Of a DNA stretch of 64,000 nt, positions 16,795-26,234 are shown piece by piece. The notes under the pieces were generated by a model. The model did no database searches. It was not told where the DNA came from and worked only from the letters and a program-made list of their open reading frames with translations. The stretch spans positions 596,779-660,778 of the forward strand of contig NZ_NMUQ01000001.1 in assembly GCF_002233675.1 (NCBI RefSeq), in the 5' to 3' direction. The stretch is from Paenibacillus herberti (GTDB lineage: Bacteria; Bacillota; Bacilli; Paenibacillales; Paenibacillaceae). How positions within the stretch are numbered: the stretch's first letter is position 1; every line of letters begins with the position of its first letter. The position numbers and the translations under genes were made by a program.

Positions 16795-17706
16795 ATGAAT
16801 TCATGGATGGCAGAGCTGGAGAGGGCCAATGTTGGCGAGATCCGGCAGGATGTGCCGCTTGCCAGGTATACGACCTGGAGAATCGGCGGTCCAGCTGATG
16901 TCCTGATCATTCCAACAGGCAAGCAGGAGCTGATCCTGACGATGTCGATTCTGCATCGCAGCGGCGTCCCTTGGACAATCATCGGCAAAGGCTCCAATAT
17001 GCTGGTGAGTGACAAAGGAATTCGCGGAGTCGTCATCAAGGCGGGAGATGCTCTGGATTATGTGGAGTTCGACGGCACGCAGCTGCGTGCTGGCGCCGCC
17101 TATTCCATCATCAAGCTGACGGTCATGGCCGGCAAGCAAGGACTGACTGGTTTGGAATTCGCCGGGGGAATTCCAGGCACGGTCGGAGGAGCCGTCTATA
17201 TGAATGCGGGTGCCCACGGGTCCGACGTATCGCGAATATTTAAATCAGCCGAAATTGTGCTGGAGACAGGGGAATTGGTGACATGGGGGCCGGAGGAGAT
17301 GGCGTTCAGCTATCGCCATTCTCGGCTGCAGGAGGAAGGCAGCAGAGGTGTTGTGCTGGAAGCGGTGCTAGAGCTGCACAATGGCGACCGCAAAGAGATC
17401 GCGGCTGCACTTGCAACGCATAAAGAGCGGCGCAGACGCACTCAGCCGCTGCAACAGCCTAGCTGTGGTAGCGTGTTCCGTAACCCTCCGGGCAATTATG
17501 CCGCTAAGCTGGTGGAAGAGAGCGGGCTCAAGGGCTTTTCCATCGGTGGAGCGCAGGTTTCAACCATGCATGCCAATTTCATTGTTAACACCGGGCAGGC
17601 GACGGCTGAAGACGTCCTCACCCTGATCGCCCATATCCGCAGCACGGTCAAGAACCGTACGGGAATTGAACTGATGCCCGAAGTATTGGTGGTGGGTGAG
17701 CGGTAA
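16795..17706 (+). CDS. murB: UDP-N-acetylenolpyruvoylglucosamine reductase MurB
   Basis: FAD enzyme that reduces the enolpyruvyl group to lactyl, giving UDP-MurNAc. FAD-binding motifs: RIGGPADVL, GKGSNMLVSD and GLEFAGGIPGTVGGAVYMNAGA. Catalytic-region motifs: QPSCGSVFRNP and GLKGFSIGGAQVS. At 303 residues, and without the extra C-terminal Tyr-loop domain, it looks like the type II form common in Firmicutes. ATG 16795 follows AAGGAGGAACAACC. It is 201 bp from murG; that gap holds only small hairpins (TTTCCC-CAAA-GGGAAA near 16693, GGAGC-TTCGCG-GCTCC near 16723). Confidence 0.96.
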   Translation: MNSWMAELERANVGEIRQDVPLARYTTWRIGGPADVLIIPTGKQELILTMSILHRSGVPWTIIGKGSNMLVSDKGIRGVVIKAGDALDYVEFDGTQLRAGAAYSIIKLTVMAGKQGLTGLEFAGGIPGTVGGAVYMNAGAHGSDVSRIFKSAEIVLETGELVTWGPEEMAFSYRHSRLQEEGSRGVVLEAVLELHNGDRKEIAAALATHKERRRRTQPLQQPSCGSVFRNPPGNYAAKLVEESGLKGFSIGGAQVSTMHANFIVNTGQATAEDVLTLIAHIRSTVKNRTGIELMPEVLVVGER

Positions 17707-17721
17707 CTTGGAGGTGTAGGT

Positions 17722-19005
17722 TTGGACAAATTGGTGATTGAAGGCGGGCAACCTCTCTCAGGAACCATTGCTATCCAAGGGGCGAAAAACGCGGCCCTGC
17801 CAATTTTGGCAGCGAGCGTGCTCGCCTGCGGCACAGTTACTCTTGAATCCGTGCCGCAGCTGCTCGATATAGAAGTTATGCTTCAGATTTTGCGGGAGCT
17901 TGGCTGCCGCGCGGATCATGACAAAGAGACGGTCACGCTCAACACCGCGACCGCGTATCACGCCCATATCCCGGAGAAGCTGATGCGCCAGATGCGCTCT
18001 TCGATCTTCCTCATGGGGCCGCTGCTGGCTCGCTTCGGCGAGGTTCATATTTATCAACCGGGCGGCTGCGCCATCGGTGAGCGCAAAATCGACCTTCATC
18101 TTGAAGGGCTTCGCGCGCTTGGCGCCGAATTGGAAGAGTACGGAGATCGCATTTCCTGCACGGCCGACAAGCTGATTGGTGCGGATATCCATCTGAGCTT
18201 CCCGAGCGTAGGAGCGACGGAAAATATTATGATGGCTGCTGCTCTTGCTGAGGGACGCACGACGATCGTAGGCGCGGCTCGCGAGCCGGAAATTCAGGAT
18301 CTGCAAAACTTTCTGAACGCGATGGGCGCTCGTATTATGGGGGCGGGCACGGATACGATTACGATTGACGGGGTAGAATCCCTTAATCCTTGCGATTATC
18401 GCGTCATTCCTGACCGTATCGTGGCCGGCACGATTATGGTAGCGGCTGCAGCAACGAAGGGTAGAGTCACGCTCACTAATACGCGTCCGGCGCATCTATC
18501 CTCCTTGATCCATGTCCTTCGCCGCGCGGGTGTTGGAGTAGGTGTTGACGGAGACAGTATTACGGTGGGCGCTGCCGCAAGGCCGAGGTCGATTGAGCGG
18601 ATTGTCACCTCGCCATACCCCGCGTTTCCGACGGATTTGCAGTCACAGGTGATGGTGCTGCTTACTCTTGCCGACGGCGTGAGCGTGATGAAGGAGACGA
18701 TTTTTGAAGGGCGCTTCAAACATGTGGATGAGCTGAGCCGGATGGGTGCCGATATTCGAGTCGATCTGAACGCCGCGATCATCAAAGGGGTTCCGCGTCT
18801 CTATGGGGCGACCGTAGAAGCAACGGATCTTCGTGCTGGCGCAGCGCTCGTCATCGCTGGACTTGCCGCGCATGGCCGGACGGTCGTTGAGCAAGTGCAT
18901 CACATCGATCGCGGTTATGACAGCATCGAGACCATGTTATGCCGGCTGGGCGCTCGTATCGCCCGCAGCGCTCCTGTCCCGGACAATGGAGCGGTACCGG
19001 GCTAA
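17722..19005 (+). CDS. murA: UDP-GlcNAc 1-carboxyvinyltransferase MurA
   Basis: First committed step of peptidoglycan synthesis: transfers enolpyruvate from PEP to UDP-GlcNAc, and is the fosfomycin target. The catalytic cysteine sits in GGCAIGERKIDLHL (Cys near residue 116), and the N-terminal GAKNAALPILAAS is present. It starts at TTG 17722 behind GGAGGTG, 15 bp after murB. Its 427 residues fit the family. A cysteine rather than aspartate at the active site predicts fosfomycin sensitivity of this copy. A terminator follows at 19068, so it may end this transcription segment. Confidence 0.96.
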   Translation: MDKLVIEGGQPLSGTIAIQGAKNAALPILAASVLACGTVTLESVPQLLDIEVMLQILRELGCRADHDKETVTLNTATAYHAHIPEKLMRQMRSSIFLMGPLLARFGEVHIYQPGGCAIGERKIDLHLEGLRALGAELEEYGDRISCTADKLIGADIHLSFPSVGATENIMMAAALAEGRTTIVGAAREPEIQDLQNFLNAMGARIMGAGTDTITIDGVESLNPCDYRVIPDRIVAGTIMVAAAATKGRVTLTNTRPAHLSSLIHVLRRAGVGVGVDGDSITVGAAARPRSIERIVTSPYPAFPTDLQSQVMVLLTLADGVSVMKETIFEGRFKHVDELSRMGADIRVDLNAAIIKGVPRLYGATVEATDLRAGAALVIAGLAAHGRTVVEQVHHIDRGYDSIETMLCRLGARIARSAPVPDNGAVPG

Positions 19006-19067
19006 AAATTAAATGGCCATATTTTGGAATATGCCCCCCAAGGACCTGCATCCGTTATTGATATGAC

Positions 19068-19111
19068 GGCCCATCCCGCTGCCCTGTAAGGCCGGGATGA
19101 GCCTGTTTTTT
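19068..19111 (+). terminator. Terminator between murA and divIB
   Basis: GGCCCATCCCG pairs with CGGGATGAGCC (19093-19103), followed by TG and six T residues. The divIB ribosome site begins right after it, so divIB depends on read-through or on an unseen promoter. Confidence 0.75.
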
Positions 19112-19130
19112 AGCAAGAGGAGGGACAAGC

Positions 19131-19895
19131 TTGTCCGAACTGATTCCGCTGCTGAAGGAGCCGCCGCCCAAAAAGCGTGGTAGCCGCAAGCTAATGCTCA
19201 TACTGGTGCTTCTATTTCTTATTCTATTATCGATCTTGTTTTTCAATTCCAATATAAGCAAGGTTTCTGTCGTCACGATCGAGGGCGAGCAGTTCACCAA
19301 GGAGACTGACATCCGTAATGCCGCCAGCGTGCGACCCGGGGATGCTTTCTTCGGCACGATGGCGAGCACCGTAGAGCAGCGGATCGCTTCTCTTGGTTCA
19401 GTCAAGCAGGCTAAGGTGGAGAAGACTTTTCCCGGCCAAATACGAATTATCGTAAAGGAATATCCTGCTGTAGCTTTCGAGATGGATGACGCCGGACGGC
19501 TCAGCGCGATCTTGGCCAGCGGGACCATCATAGGAGCGGATACGGGCAGCGCTGTCGTGGACAAGCCGGTACTTTCGGGCTGGCGCAAGGATGACCCAAT
19601 CAAGAAGAAGTTATGCCAGGCGCTGGCGGCAATTCCGGCGCAGGAGCTGAACCAGCTGTCAGAGATCAGTCCGTCCCCGACGGAATCGTATCCGGATCGC
19701 ATCCGCATTTACACCCGATCTGGCTTCGAGGTCATTACAGCCGCTTCTCTCTTGAAGGACAAGCTGCTTACGCTGAACTCCGTCGTGGAGGAGCGAGCCC
19801 CGGGACGCGTGACCTTGCTGCTTGCAGATACGTACTCTCCTTTCCAGACTGAATCGGAGGAAGGCGAGCAGAAAGAGGGTGCGGACGCTCCCTGA
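19131..19895 (+). CDS. divIB: Cell division protein DivIB/FtsQ
   Basis: Bitopic membrane protein of the divisome that forms a complex with FtsL and DivIC. It has a basic cytoplasmic segment (PPPKKRGSRK), one membrane helix (about residues 21-40) and an extracellular POTRA domain (SKVSVVTIEGEQFTKETDIRNAA) followed by the FtsQ-type beta domain (VKQAKVEKTFPGQIRIIVKEYPAVAF). The start is TTG at 19131 behind AGGAGGGAC. The length of 254 is typical. Position between murA and ftsA supports the call. Confidence 0.94.
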   Translation: MSELIPLLKEPPPKKRGSRKLMLILVLLFLILLSILFFNSNISKVSVVTIEGEQFTKETDIRNAASVRPGDAFFGTMASTVEQRIASLGSVKQAKVEKTFPGQIRIIVKEYPAVAFEMDDAGRLSAILASGTIIGADTGSAVVDKPVLSGWRKDDPIKKKLCQALAAIPAQELNQLSEISPSPTESYPDRIRIYTRSGFEVITAASLLKDKLLTLNSVVEERAPGRVTLLLADTYSPFQTESEEGEQKEGADAP

Positions 19896-20211
19896 GAGGG
19901 GTTGCCGACGTTCCTCGCCCTTTTATTTCGTTTCAAATAATGGTAGAATTTAAGATATGCTTTTTTTCAATAGGCTGTTATTTATCCAATTGGGATAACT
20001 GCTTGCAAGGTCACATCAAAGTCCTTTTATTATAAGGGCGGAGAAGCTAGTTTTGCTTGTTCTCTCTCAATGCTGGGATGAATTACCTGGTGAAAAAAAT
20101 GTTGAAAAAAGAGGGAAAATATCAACAGTGTGGAATATGTAGAACAGATTAATTTCCCGAATGCAGATAGAAATCGATATTATAGCGACCCGGAATGGAG
20201 GTGCCGCGGAA
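19896..20211. other. AT-rich gap between divIB and ftsA
   Basis: This 316-bp stretch has no gene. It is much more AT-rich than its flanks and contains short palindromes (TATCCAATTGGGATA near 19984, CCTTTTATTATAAGG near 20023), so it is the natural place for an ftsA-ftsZ promoter. A TTGCAA at 20003 with TATTAT at 20028 (19-base spacer) is the best candidate I see, and it is weak. Confidence 0.4.
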
Positions 20212-21453
20212 TTGAGCAGCAATGACATCATTGTCAGTTTGGACATCGGTACATCCAAGGTTCGAGTTATTATTGGTGAAGTGAACAACGGAGCCATTAA
20301 TATAATTGGAGTTGGATCTGCCGACTCGGAAGGAATTCGCAAGGGAGCCATCGTTGATATTGACCAGACGGTCAAGTCGATCCGCAGCGCGGTAGAACAC
20401 GCGGAACGCATGGTGGATATCGAAATTTCTGATGTGTACGTAGGTGTACAGGGTAATCATATCGCTTTACAGAGCAACCACGGCGTTGTCGCGGTGTCGA
20501 ATGAGGATCGCGAGATCGGAGACGAAGATATTGAGCGTGTCCTGCAGGCTGCTAAGGTAGTCGCTCTGCCGCCGGAACGCGAGATTGTCAATCTCGTTCC
20601 CAAACAGTTTTTAGTGGATGGATTAGAGGGCATCTCGGACCCGCGCGGTATGATTGGCGTGCGGCTAGAGGTGGAGGCTACCATCGTAACCGGAGCCAAG
20701 ACGGCCATACATAATTTAATTCGTTGTGTAGAGAAAGCTGGCCTGCACATTTCAGGCATCATTCTCATGTCGCTGGCTTCCGGCGTGATGTCTCTGAGCA
20801 AAGACGAGAAGTCGATGGGCACGGTTCTTGTTGATATCGGCGCGGGTTCTACGACGCTCGCTATCTTCGAAGATGGTGGCCTAGTAGCTTCCTCGACGTT
20901 GCCGGTAGGCGGAGAATTCGTAACCAACGACATCTCCTACGGACTGCGCACACAAACGGAGCAGGCTGAGAAAATCAAGCTCAAATACGGCTGCGCATCC
21001 GTGTCGGATTCTGCCGAAGATCAGCGGTTTAAGATTACGCGGCTTGGCTCCAACGTGGAGAAGGAATTTTCCCAGGTGGACTTGGCCAACATTATTGAAC
21101 CGCGTATGTCTGAGATCTTCTACCTGATCCGTCAGGAAGTGCGTCGGCTTGGATATGGCAGCAAAGTTCAAGGCTATGTACTTACAGGAGGCTCCGTCAA
21201 TCTGCCGGGCACCCTTACCGTAGCTCAGCATGAGCTTGAATCATCGGTGCGGATTGCCGTACCGGACTTCATCGGCGTGCGTGATCCGGCATTCGGCAGC
21301 GGTGTCGGCATGATCCAGTACGTTAGCAAGCACATGACGATTCACAGCTCGGGAGCGGTCAAGAAGCAGGCAAGCCGCAAGACGGGAACCGCAGCCCCCG
21401 CTAAACCCGGCATGATTGAACGAATCAAGAATATGTTCAGTGAATTCATCTGA
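20212..21453 (+). CDS. ftsA: Cell division protein FtsA
   Basis: Actin-like ATPase that tethers FtsZ filaments to the membrane through a C-terminal amphipathic helix. Actin-fold motifs: phosphate-1 loop [21 protein letters not shown]2 region ([17 protein letters not shown]), phosphate-2 [15 protein letters not shown] and adenosine motif [11 protein letters not shown]. The C-terminus [14 protein letters not shown] is the membrane-binding helix. TTG 20212 was chosen because GGAGGTG lies 8 bases upstream and [10 protein letters not shown] fits the family start; an ATG at 20161 has none. The length is 413 and ftsZ follows by 14 bp. Confidence 0.96.
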   Translation: MSSNDIIVSLDIGTSKVRVIIGEVNNGAINIIGVGSADSEGIRKGAIVDIDQTVKSIRSAVEHAERMVDIEISDVYVGVQGNHIALQSNHGVVAVSNEDREIGDEDIERVLQAAKVVALPPEREIVNLVPKQFLVDGLEGISDPRGMIGVRLEVEATIVTGAKTAIHNLIRCVEKAGLHISGIILMSLASGVMSLSKDEKSMGTVLVDIGAGSTTLAIFEDGGLVASSTLPVGGEFVTNDISYGLRTQTEQAEKIKLKYGCASVSDSAEDQRFKITRLGSNVEKEFSQVDLANIIEPRMSEIFYLIRQEVRRLGYGSKVQGYVLTGGSVNLPGTLTVAQHELESSVRIAVPDFIGVRDPAFGSGVGMIQYVSKHMTIHSSGAVKKQASRKTGTAAPAKPGMIERIKNMFSEFI

Positions 21454-21467
21454 TCGGGGGAAATAGA

Positions 21468-22583
21468 ATGTTGGAGTTCGATATTGACCTAGAACAACTG
21501 GCACAAATTAAAGTCATCGGTGTCGGGGGCGGCGGCAGCAATGCGGTGAACCGGATGATCGACAACGGCGTCAAGGGAGTAGAGTTCATTACGGTGAACA
21601 CGGATGCCCAGGCGCTGCATCTCGCCAAGTCGGAGCATAAGCTCCAAATCGGGGACAAGCTAACGCGTGGTCTCGGTGCGGGTGCCAATCCTGATGTCGG
21701 CAAAAAAGCTGCTGAAGAGTCCCGCGACCTCGTCGCCAGCACGCTCAAGGGCGCTGACATGGTATTCGTCACGGCAGGCATGGGCGGCGGTACCGGAACG
21801 GGAGCAGCTCCAGTTATCGCTGAGATTGCCCGCGAATGCGGCGCTCTGACGGTAGGTGTCGTAACCCGGCCGTTCACCTTTGAAGGCCGCAAGCGCTCCA
21901 ACCAAGCAGAGCTTGGCATCGAAGCGCTTAAGGAAAAAGTCGACACGCTTATCATCATTCCTAATGATCGTTTGCTGGAAATTGTCGACAAAAAGACGCC
22001 GATGCTTGAAGCATTCCGCGAAGCCGACAATGTACTGCGTCAAGCGGTTCAGGGCATTTCCGACCTGATCGCCGTACCCGGCTTGATCAACCTTGACTTC
22101 GCTGACGTTAAGACGATTATGACCGAGCGCGGTTCCGCGCTGATGGGCATCGGTATCGCCACTGGCGAGAACCGTGCTGCTGAAGCCGCCCGCAAGGCGA
22201 TTCAAAGCCCACTTCTGGAGACATCCATCGACGGCGCTCGCGGTGTTATCATGAACATCACCGGCGGCGCGAATCTTTCGCTGTACGAGGTCAATGAAGC
22301 GGCTGAGATCGTAATCGAAGCTTCCGACCCTGAAGTGAATATGATTTTCGGTGCGATCATCGACGAGGATCTGAAGGATGAGATTAAGGTTACGGTCATC
22401 GCTACCGGCTTCGAGCACAAGGCAGCCCCAGTGCCGATGCGCCGTCCGACCGCTCAATCCTCTGCTCCTGAGGCTCCAGAGCAGCGCCAGCCGGCTGCAA
22501 CTCCGAAGCCGTTCAACAATTCTTCCAGCGACCAGCTGGAGATTCCAGCTTTCCTCCGCAATCGCCCGCGCGGCGACCGCTAG
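21468..22583 (+). CDS. ftsZ: Cell division protein FtsZ
   Basis: Tubulin-like GTPase that forms the cytokinetic ring. GTP-binding glycine loop [14 protein letters not shown] near residues 18-31, tubulin signature [18 protein letters not shown], and the T7-loop region [11 protein letters not shown] are intact. A variable Pro/Gln/Ala-rich linker (about 318-355) leads to the conserved C-terminal peptide [12 protein letters not shown], which binds FtsA and SepF, followed by the basic tail PRGDR. ATG 21468 follows GATCGGGGGA. The length is 371. A strong terminator ends the operon. Confidence 0.98.
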   Translation: MLEFDIDLEQLAQIKVIGVGGGGSNAVNRMIDNGVKGVEFITVNTDAQALHLAKSEHKLQIGDKLTRGLGAGANPDVGKKAAEESRDLVASTLKGADMVFVTAGMGGGTGTGAAPVIAEIARECGALTVGVVTRPFTFEGRKRSNQAELGIEALKEKVDTLIIIPNDRLLEIVDKKTPMLEAFREADNVLRQAVQGISDLIAVPGLINLDFADVKTIMTERGSALMGIGIATGENRAAEAARKAIQSPLLETSIDGARGVIMNITGGANLSLYEVNEAAEIVIEASDPEVNMIFGAIIDEDLKDEIKVTVIATGFEHKAAPVPMRRPTAQSSAPEAPEQRQPAATPKPFNNSSSDQLEIPAFLRNRPRGDR

Positions 22584-22622
22584 ATGAAGGCTCGCAAGTC
22601 CTAGTTCTCATATCTATTCCAG

Positions 22623-22656
22623 AACCGCCTTTCCCTTCAGGGAGAGGCGGTTTTTT
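22623..22656 (+). terminator. Rho-independent terminator after ftsZ
   Basis: AACCGCCTTTCCC pairs with GGGAGAGGCGGTT around TTCA and runs into six T residues. It separates the vegetative division operon from the sporulation operon spoIIGA-sigE. Confidence 0.92.
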
Positions 22657-22676
22657 CCTTTTTTCGAGCCCCCGGC

Positions 22677-22744
22677 TATCGACAAAAATAGAGCGCTTTG
22701 AGCGGCAGGTTTAGACAGACATTGAGCCTGTGGCGAACTATACT
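22677..22744 (+). promoter_or_regulatory. Spo0A-type promoter of spoIIGA with 22-bp spacer
   Basis: TTAGAC (22711-22716) and TATACT (22739-22744) are separated by exactly 22 bases, the unusual spacing known from the Spo0A-activated spoIIG promoter of B. subtilis. Two 6-of-7 matches to the 0A box TTCGACA are present: ATCGACA (22678-22684) and TTAGACA (22711-22717), the second overlapping the -35. The start of transcription would fall near 22751, giving a leader of about 50 bases. Confidence 0.65.
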
Positions 22745-22800
22745 GAGTTCATTCGTTCTCCGGGTATGCTCGAACAGCGAATAGAGGAAGGTGAGCCTCG

Positions 22801-23727
22801 CTGGCCGTATATGTTGACGTGCTATTTTTGAGAGAGATGCTCGTAGACGGCTCTATGCTGCTGCTGACAGCCTGGATTCGGGGAGTGAGGGCCAGACCGC
22901 TGCGCGTGCTGGCTGCGGCTGCGATTGGAGCCGTGTACGTTGTGCTGATGCTGTTTCCGCCGTTGTCTTTTCTTTTCACCGTAGTTGTTAAGGTGGCAAT
23001 CTCTTTTGCCATGCTGCTGGTAGCTTTCGGCTTTCAGGATACCCGCAGCTTTCTGCGTTATATCGGAGCTTTTTATGCGGTCAATTTCGTTGCGGCAGGG
23101 GCTGTACTCGGTATCCATTATTTGCTTCTTTCTGGATCGGACGAGGTATGGAACACGATGCGCTTTTTGCAGAACGGAATTTCGACTGAGCTGGAAATGG
23201 GGGCCTGGTTCGTCATCTGTGTCGTCTGCATCGGCTTGTACTTGTTAAAATCTGTCGTTGCCGGCCGCAGGCAAAAGGAACTTGTCCTTACTCATCTGGC
23301 TGAAGTTACGATCATTATTGGAGAAAGCGAATATCACTGCATCGGACTGGTAGATACGGGCAACCAGCTGTACGACCCGCTGTCGCGTACGCCTGTGATG
23401 GTTATGGAAGCTTCACTTTGGGAGGACGATATTCCTCCGGGATGGATGAAGGGAATTCGCGAGTGTCAGGTGGATCGGCTCGTGTCTGGTCTCGGAGAGG
23501 ACGAGTTCAAGTGGCAGGATCGCATTCGTCTGGTCCCTTACCGAGGAATCAACAAGGGAACCCAGTTCATGCTGGCGATCAAGCCGGATGGTGTAGTTAT
23601 TGAAAGAGAAGGGATTCGCAGTGAATCCAGTAAAGTTTTGATCGGGCTCGATGGCGGCAAGCTGGTCGCGGACGGTTCGTACCGCGCAATTATACATCCC
23701 TCCCTGGTAGAGAACCGGGCGGGCTGA
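22801..23727 (+). CDS. spoIIGA: Sporulation sigma-E factor-processing peptidase SpoIIGA
   Basis: Membrane aspartic protease that activates pro-SigE in the mother cell. Five hydrophobic segments fill the first half; the protease half has the active-site signature GLVDTGNQLYDPL. I place the start at CTG 22801, behind AGGAAGGTGAG, because the family N-terminus (residues resembling YVDVLFL) begins there. The reading frame is closed by TGA at 22792 and holds no ATG, GTG or TTG before GTG 22819. Starting at 22819 would cut the first six residues of the first helix. The length is 308. It is followed by sigE, its substrate. Confidence 0.92.
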   Translation: MAVYVDVLFLREMLVDGSMLLLTAWIRGVRARPLRVLAAAAIGAVYVVLMLFPPLSFLFTVVVKVAISFAMLLVAFGFQDTRSFLRYIGAFYAVNFVAAGAVLGIHYLLLSGSDEVWNTMRFLQNGISTELEMGAWFVICVVCIGLYLLKSVVAGRRQKELVLTHLAEVTIIIGESEYHCIGLVDTGNQLYDPLSRTPVMVMEASLWEDDIPPGWMKGIRECQVDRLVSGLGEDEFKWQDRIRLVPYRGINKGTQFMLAIKPDGVVIEREGIRSESSKVLIGLDGGKLVADGSYRAIIHPSLVENRAG

Positions 23728-23755
23728 ACGATCTTGAATCGAGGAGATGGATCCC

Positions 23756-24478
23756 ATGATGGTGAAGCTGCGCTTAAATTTTCAATTGTATTATTATCGG
23801 TTGTTGTTCCTGCTTGGTCTCAAAAGTCAGGAAATCTACTATATCGGTGGCAGCGAGGCGCTGCCTCCCCCTCTTACCCGCGAGGAAGAGGAGTATCTGC
23901 TAGAGCGGCTGCCCTCCGGCGACAGCGCGATTCGCGCGATGCTGATCGAGCGAAATCTGCGGCTCGTCGTTTATATCGCGCGTAAGTTTGAGAACACTGG
24001 CATCCACATCGAGGATCTGGTGTCGATTGGTGCGATCGGCTTAATCAAGGCGGTCAACACCTTTGATCCCGAGAAAAAGATCAAGCTGGCCACGTACGCC
24101 TCGCGCTGCATCGAGAACGAGATTCTAATGTTCCTGCGCCGCAATAGCAAAACTCGCACAGAGGTGTCATTCGACGAGCCGCTTAATATCGACTGGGACG
24201 GCAATGAGCTGCTGCTCTCCGATGTGCTAGGAACCGAGAATGATACGATTTATCGTAATATCGAGGAGCAGGTCGACCGCAAACTGCTGCATAAAGCGCT
24301 CGACAAATTAACCGAGCGGGAGCGGATCATCATGGAGCTTCGCTTCGGGCTGGCCGACGGAGAAGAGAAAACCCAGAAGGATGTCGCGGATCAGCTGGGT
24401 ATCTCGCAGTCCTACATTTCCCGTTTGGAAAAGAGGATCATCAAGCGGCTCCGCAAGGAGTTCAATAAGATGGTGTGA
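23756..24478 (+). CDS. sigE: RNA polymerase sporulation sigma factor SigE precursor
   Basis: Mother-cell-specific sigma factor, made as an inactive precursor that SpoIIGA cleaves. The N-terminal pro-segment (about 27 residues, [20 protein letters not shown]) is followed by region 2 ([39 protein letters not shown]) and region 4 with the helix-turn-helix [23 protein letters not shown] 23756 sits 9 bases after GAGGAG; ATG 23747 overlaps that site. At 240 residues it nearly equals the B. subtilis length. It forms an operon with spoIIGA. Confidence 0.97.
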   Translation: MMVKLRLNFQLYYYRLLFLLGLKSQEIYYIGGSEALPPPLTREEEEYLLERLPSGDSAIRAMLIERNLRLVVYIARKFENTGIHIEDLVSIGAIGLIKAVNTFDPEKKIKLATYASRCIENEILMFLRRNSKTRTEVSFDEPLNIDWDGNELLLSDVLGTENDTIYRNIEEQVDRKLLHKALDKLTERERIIMELRFGLADGEEKTQKDVADQLGISQSYISRLEKRIIKRLRKEFNKMV

Positions 24479-24509
24479 GGCATCACGCAAGGCACACCGA
24501 AATCGACAA

Positions 24510-24558
24510 GAGACGCATGCTGAGTTCCCTAAACCGGGAATCAGTTGCGTCTCTTTTA
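24510..24558 (+). terminator. Rho-independent terminator after sigE
   Basis: GAGACGCATGCTGAGTTCCC pairs with GGGAATCAGTTGCGTCTC around TAAACC and is followed by TTTTATTT. It would largely block read-through toward sigG, unlike the close sigE-sigG arrangement of B. subtilis. Confidence 0.92.
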
Positions 24559-24610
24559 TTTCCGAGTCTATCTGTGAGGTCGGCTAATCTCGGCACGAAC
24601 GAACGCGGAA

Positions 24611-25948
24611 TCACATTAGACTAAGCGCCGCCTGAATACCGCTGGCAGCTGCTTGGGAAAGGGAATGGGTACGGCCGGAGCAATCTCCGATAGCGTATAG
24701 GCCGGGCAGAGCCGTCTGGAAGTTAGAATCGGTTTCCAGGCGCGGAGCATAAAACTTGCTGTCCAAAGCATAGAGCAGCGTGTTCTCATCCACGGGGCAG
24801 CCGAGCAGCAGCTCAAGCGCATCTAGAAATTCAAGTGTTGCCCGGATATAAAGCTCCGGCATTTCCTCCGTAAGCTGCGCCGGATCAGCTTTCAGCGAAG
24901 GCCGGACTGGGTTAGCCTCGAGCGTGAGAGTGGAGGTAGCGCGGCCTGCCCTCAGATCCGCGAGCCGTTGGACAGCAATCCGCTCGCCACCTCGATTTAT
25001 CGCTCCGATCATCTCGCGAGCGTACTCGTTAGCCTTCTCTAAACTAGGGAACAGCTGCGGAACGAACAAGCTGAAATTCAGATTGCCGCTTTTGCCCCCT
25101 TGCTCCCGGAAGTTCTGGCCGTCGGCCATCACCAAGCCCTCTTGGTGTTTGCGGATGATGCGGCCGCTTGGATTCATACAGTAGGTGGTCGCGCTGAAGC
25201 CTTCACCGTCATAGCGGAGCTTGGTCTCGAAGGTGTCTTGCAATATTGAATGGAGCTGTCCCCCAGGCATCTCCAAGCGGAGGCCCAGGTCCAGTCGGGT
25301 AACGCTTGGTTCCAGGCCAAGTGGACGGAGGATGCTGGTCAGCCAGCCGCTGCCGCTGCGTCCGGTTGCCAGAATCAGCTTGTGCGTATCTACATGTTCA
25401 CCACTGACCATGCGCAGCCGATAGCCTTCTCCGTTTCTGGAGATGGACTCGATATTGATTTCAAATCTCATTTCAATGGATGAGGCCAGTGCTTGCTGGA
25501 ATCCATCCAGCACTTTATAGGACAGCTTTGTGCCGAGATGACGGACCGTCGAGGCCAGCAGCTTGAGTCCGCTGTCAGTGGCTCGGCGGGCTAGCTTGTC
25601 GCTATGGGTTCGGTATGGTTCCGCTTCTGCAGCACCGTATAGGCATAGCACCCGGTCGACCTCGCTCATCAGCGTCTGCAGCGCATCGGTCTCGAGCATG
25701 GACTCCAGCTCACCGCCGAAGTCGCCGGTGAAGTTGTATTTACCCTCGGAGCGTCCGAGGCCGCCGAAGCCGTAATAAGCGGAGCAATCGCTGCAATCGC
25801 ATCTGAAACTTTGCTTACGCAGGCAGCGGGGATCATTCAGTGCTTTACCTTTATCGAGCAGCAGCACACGGCAGCCGCCCTTTTCCATCAATGTATGAGC
25901 AGCAAAGATGCCTCCCACACCGGCACCTATTATCGTTACGTCGTACAA
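24611..25948 (-). CDS. FAD-dependent oxidoreductase of unknown substrate
   Basis: Predicted cytoplasmic flavoprotein resembling the uncharacterised FAD-dependent dehydrogenase family related to COG2509. The N-terminal dinucleotide fold VTIIGAGVGGIFAAHTL and a C-terminal FAD segment GLYAIGDCSGRTHSLSQAAASG are clear. A Cys-rich stretch near residues 44-58 (CLRKQSFRCDCSDCSAYYG) precedes GGLGRSEGKYNFTGDFGG. The start is TTG (complement of 25946-25948) behind AGGAGGAC. 445 residues. It is transcribed against its neighbours and faces the sigE terminator. Substrate and pathway are not evident. Confidence 0.85.
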   Translation of the reverse strand: MYDVTIIGAGVGGIFAAHTLMEKGGCRVLLLDKGKALNDPRCLRKQSFRCDCSDCSAYYGFGGLGRSEGKYNFTGDFGGELESMLETDALQTLMSEVDRVLCLYGAAEAEPYRTHSDKLARRATDSGLKLLASTVRHLGTKLSYKVLDGFQQALASSIEMRFEINIESISRNGEGYRLRMVSGEHVDTHKLILATGRSGSGWLTSILRPLGLEPSVTRLDLGLRLEMPGGQLHSILQDTFETKLRYDGEGFSATTYCMNPSGRIIRKHQEGLVMADGQNFREQGGKSGNLNFSLFVPQLFPSLEKANEYAREMIGAINRGGERIAVQRLADLRAGRATSTLTLEANPVRPSLKADPAQLTEEMPELYIRATLEFLDALELLLGCPVDENTLLYALDSKFYAPRLETDSNFQTALPGLYAIGDCSGRTHSLSQAAASGIQAALSLM

Positions 25949-26234
25949 AAAAACGTCCTCCTTATCGCTTCCCGCGGTGTACCGTTCTGAAAAGCGGCCA
26001 AGCTTTTGTTATTTTAGCATGCGAGGAAGAAACTGTGGACCTTCGGCAGCTAAAGCACGGTTTTCGGCGCTAATTTTGCATAATTGATTGCACGAAACTT
26101 GCTTCTCAGACGAGGTTTTCAAAAAAATTAGCTGCAGTTTATATTTTGTTTATCTTTTCTCTGGTTGCAGTTTCTTTTTGTCCTTTATTCTATAGAAGCG
26201 GGCAACAAAAAAGGAACGAATGGAGGATGATTTC

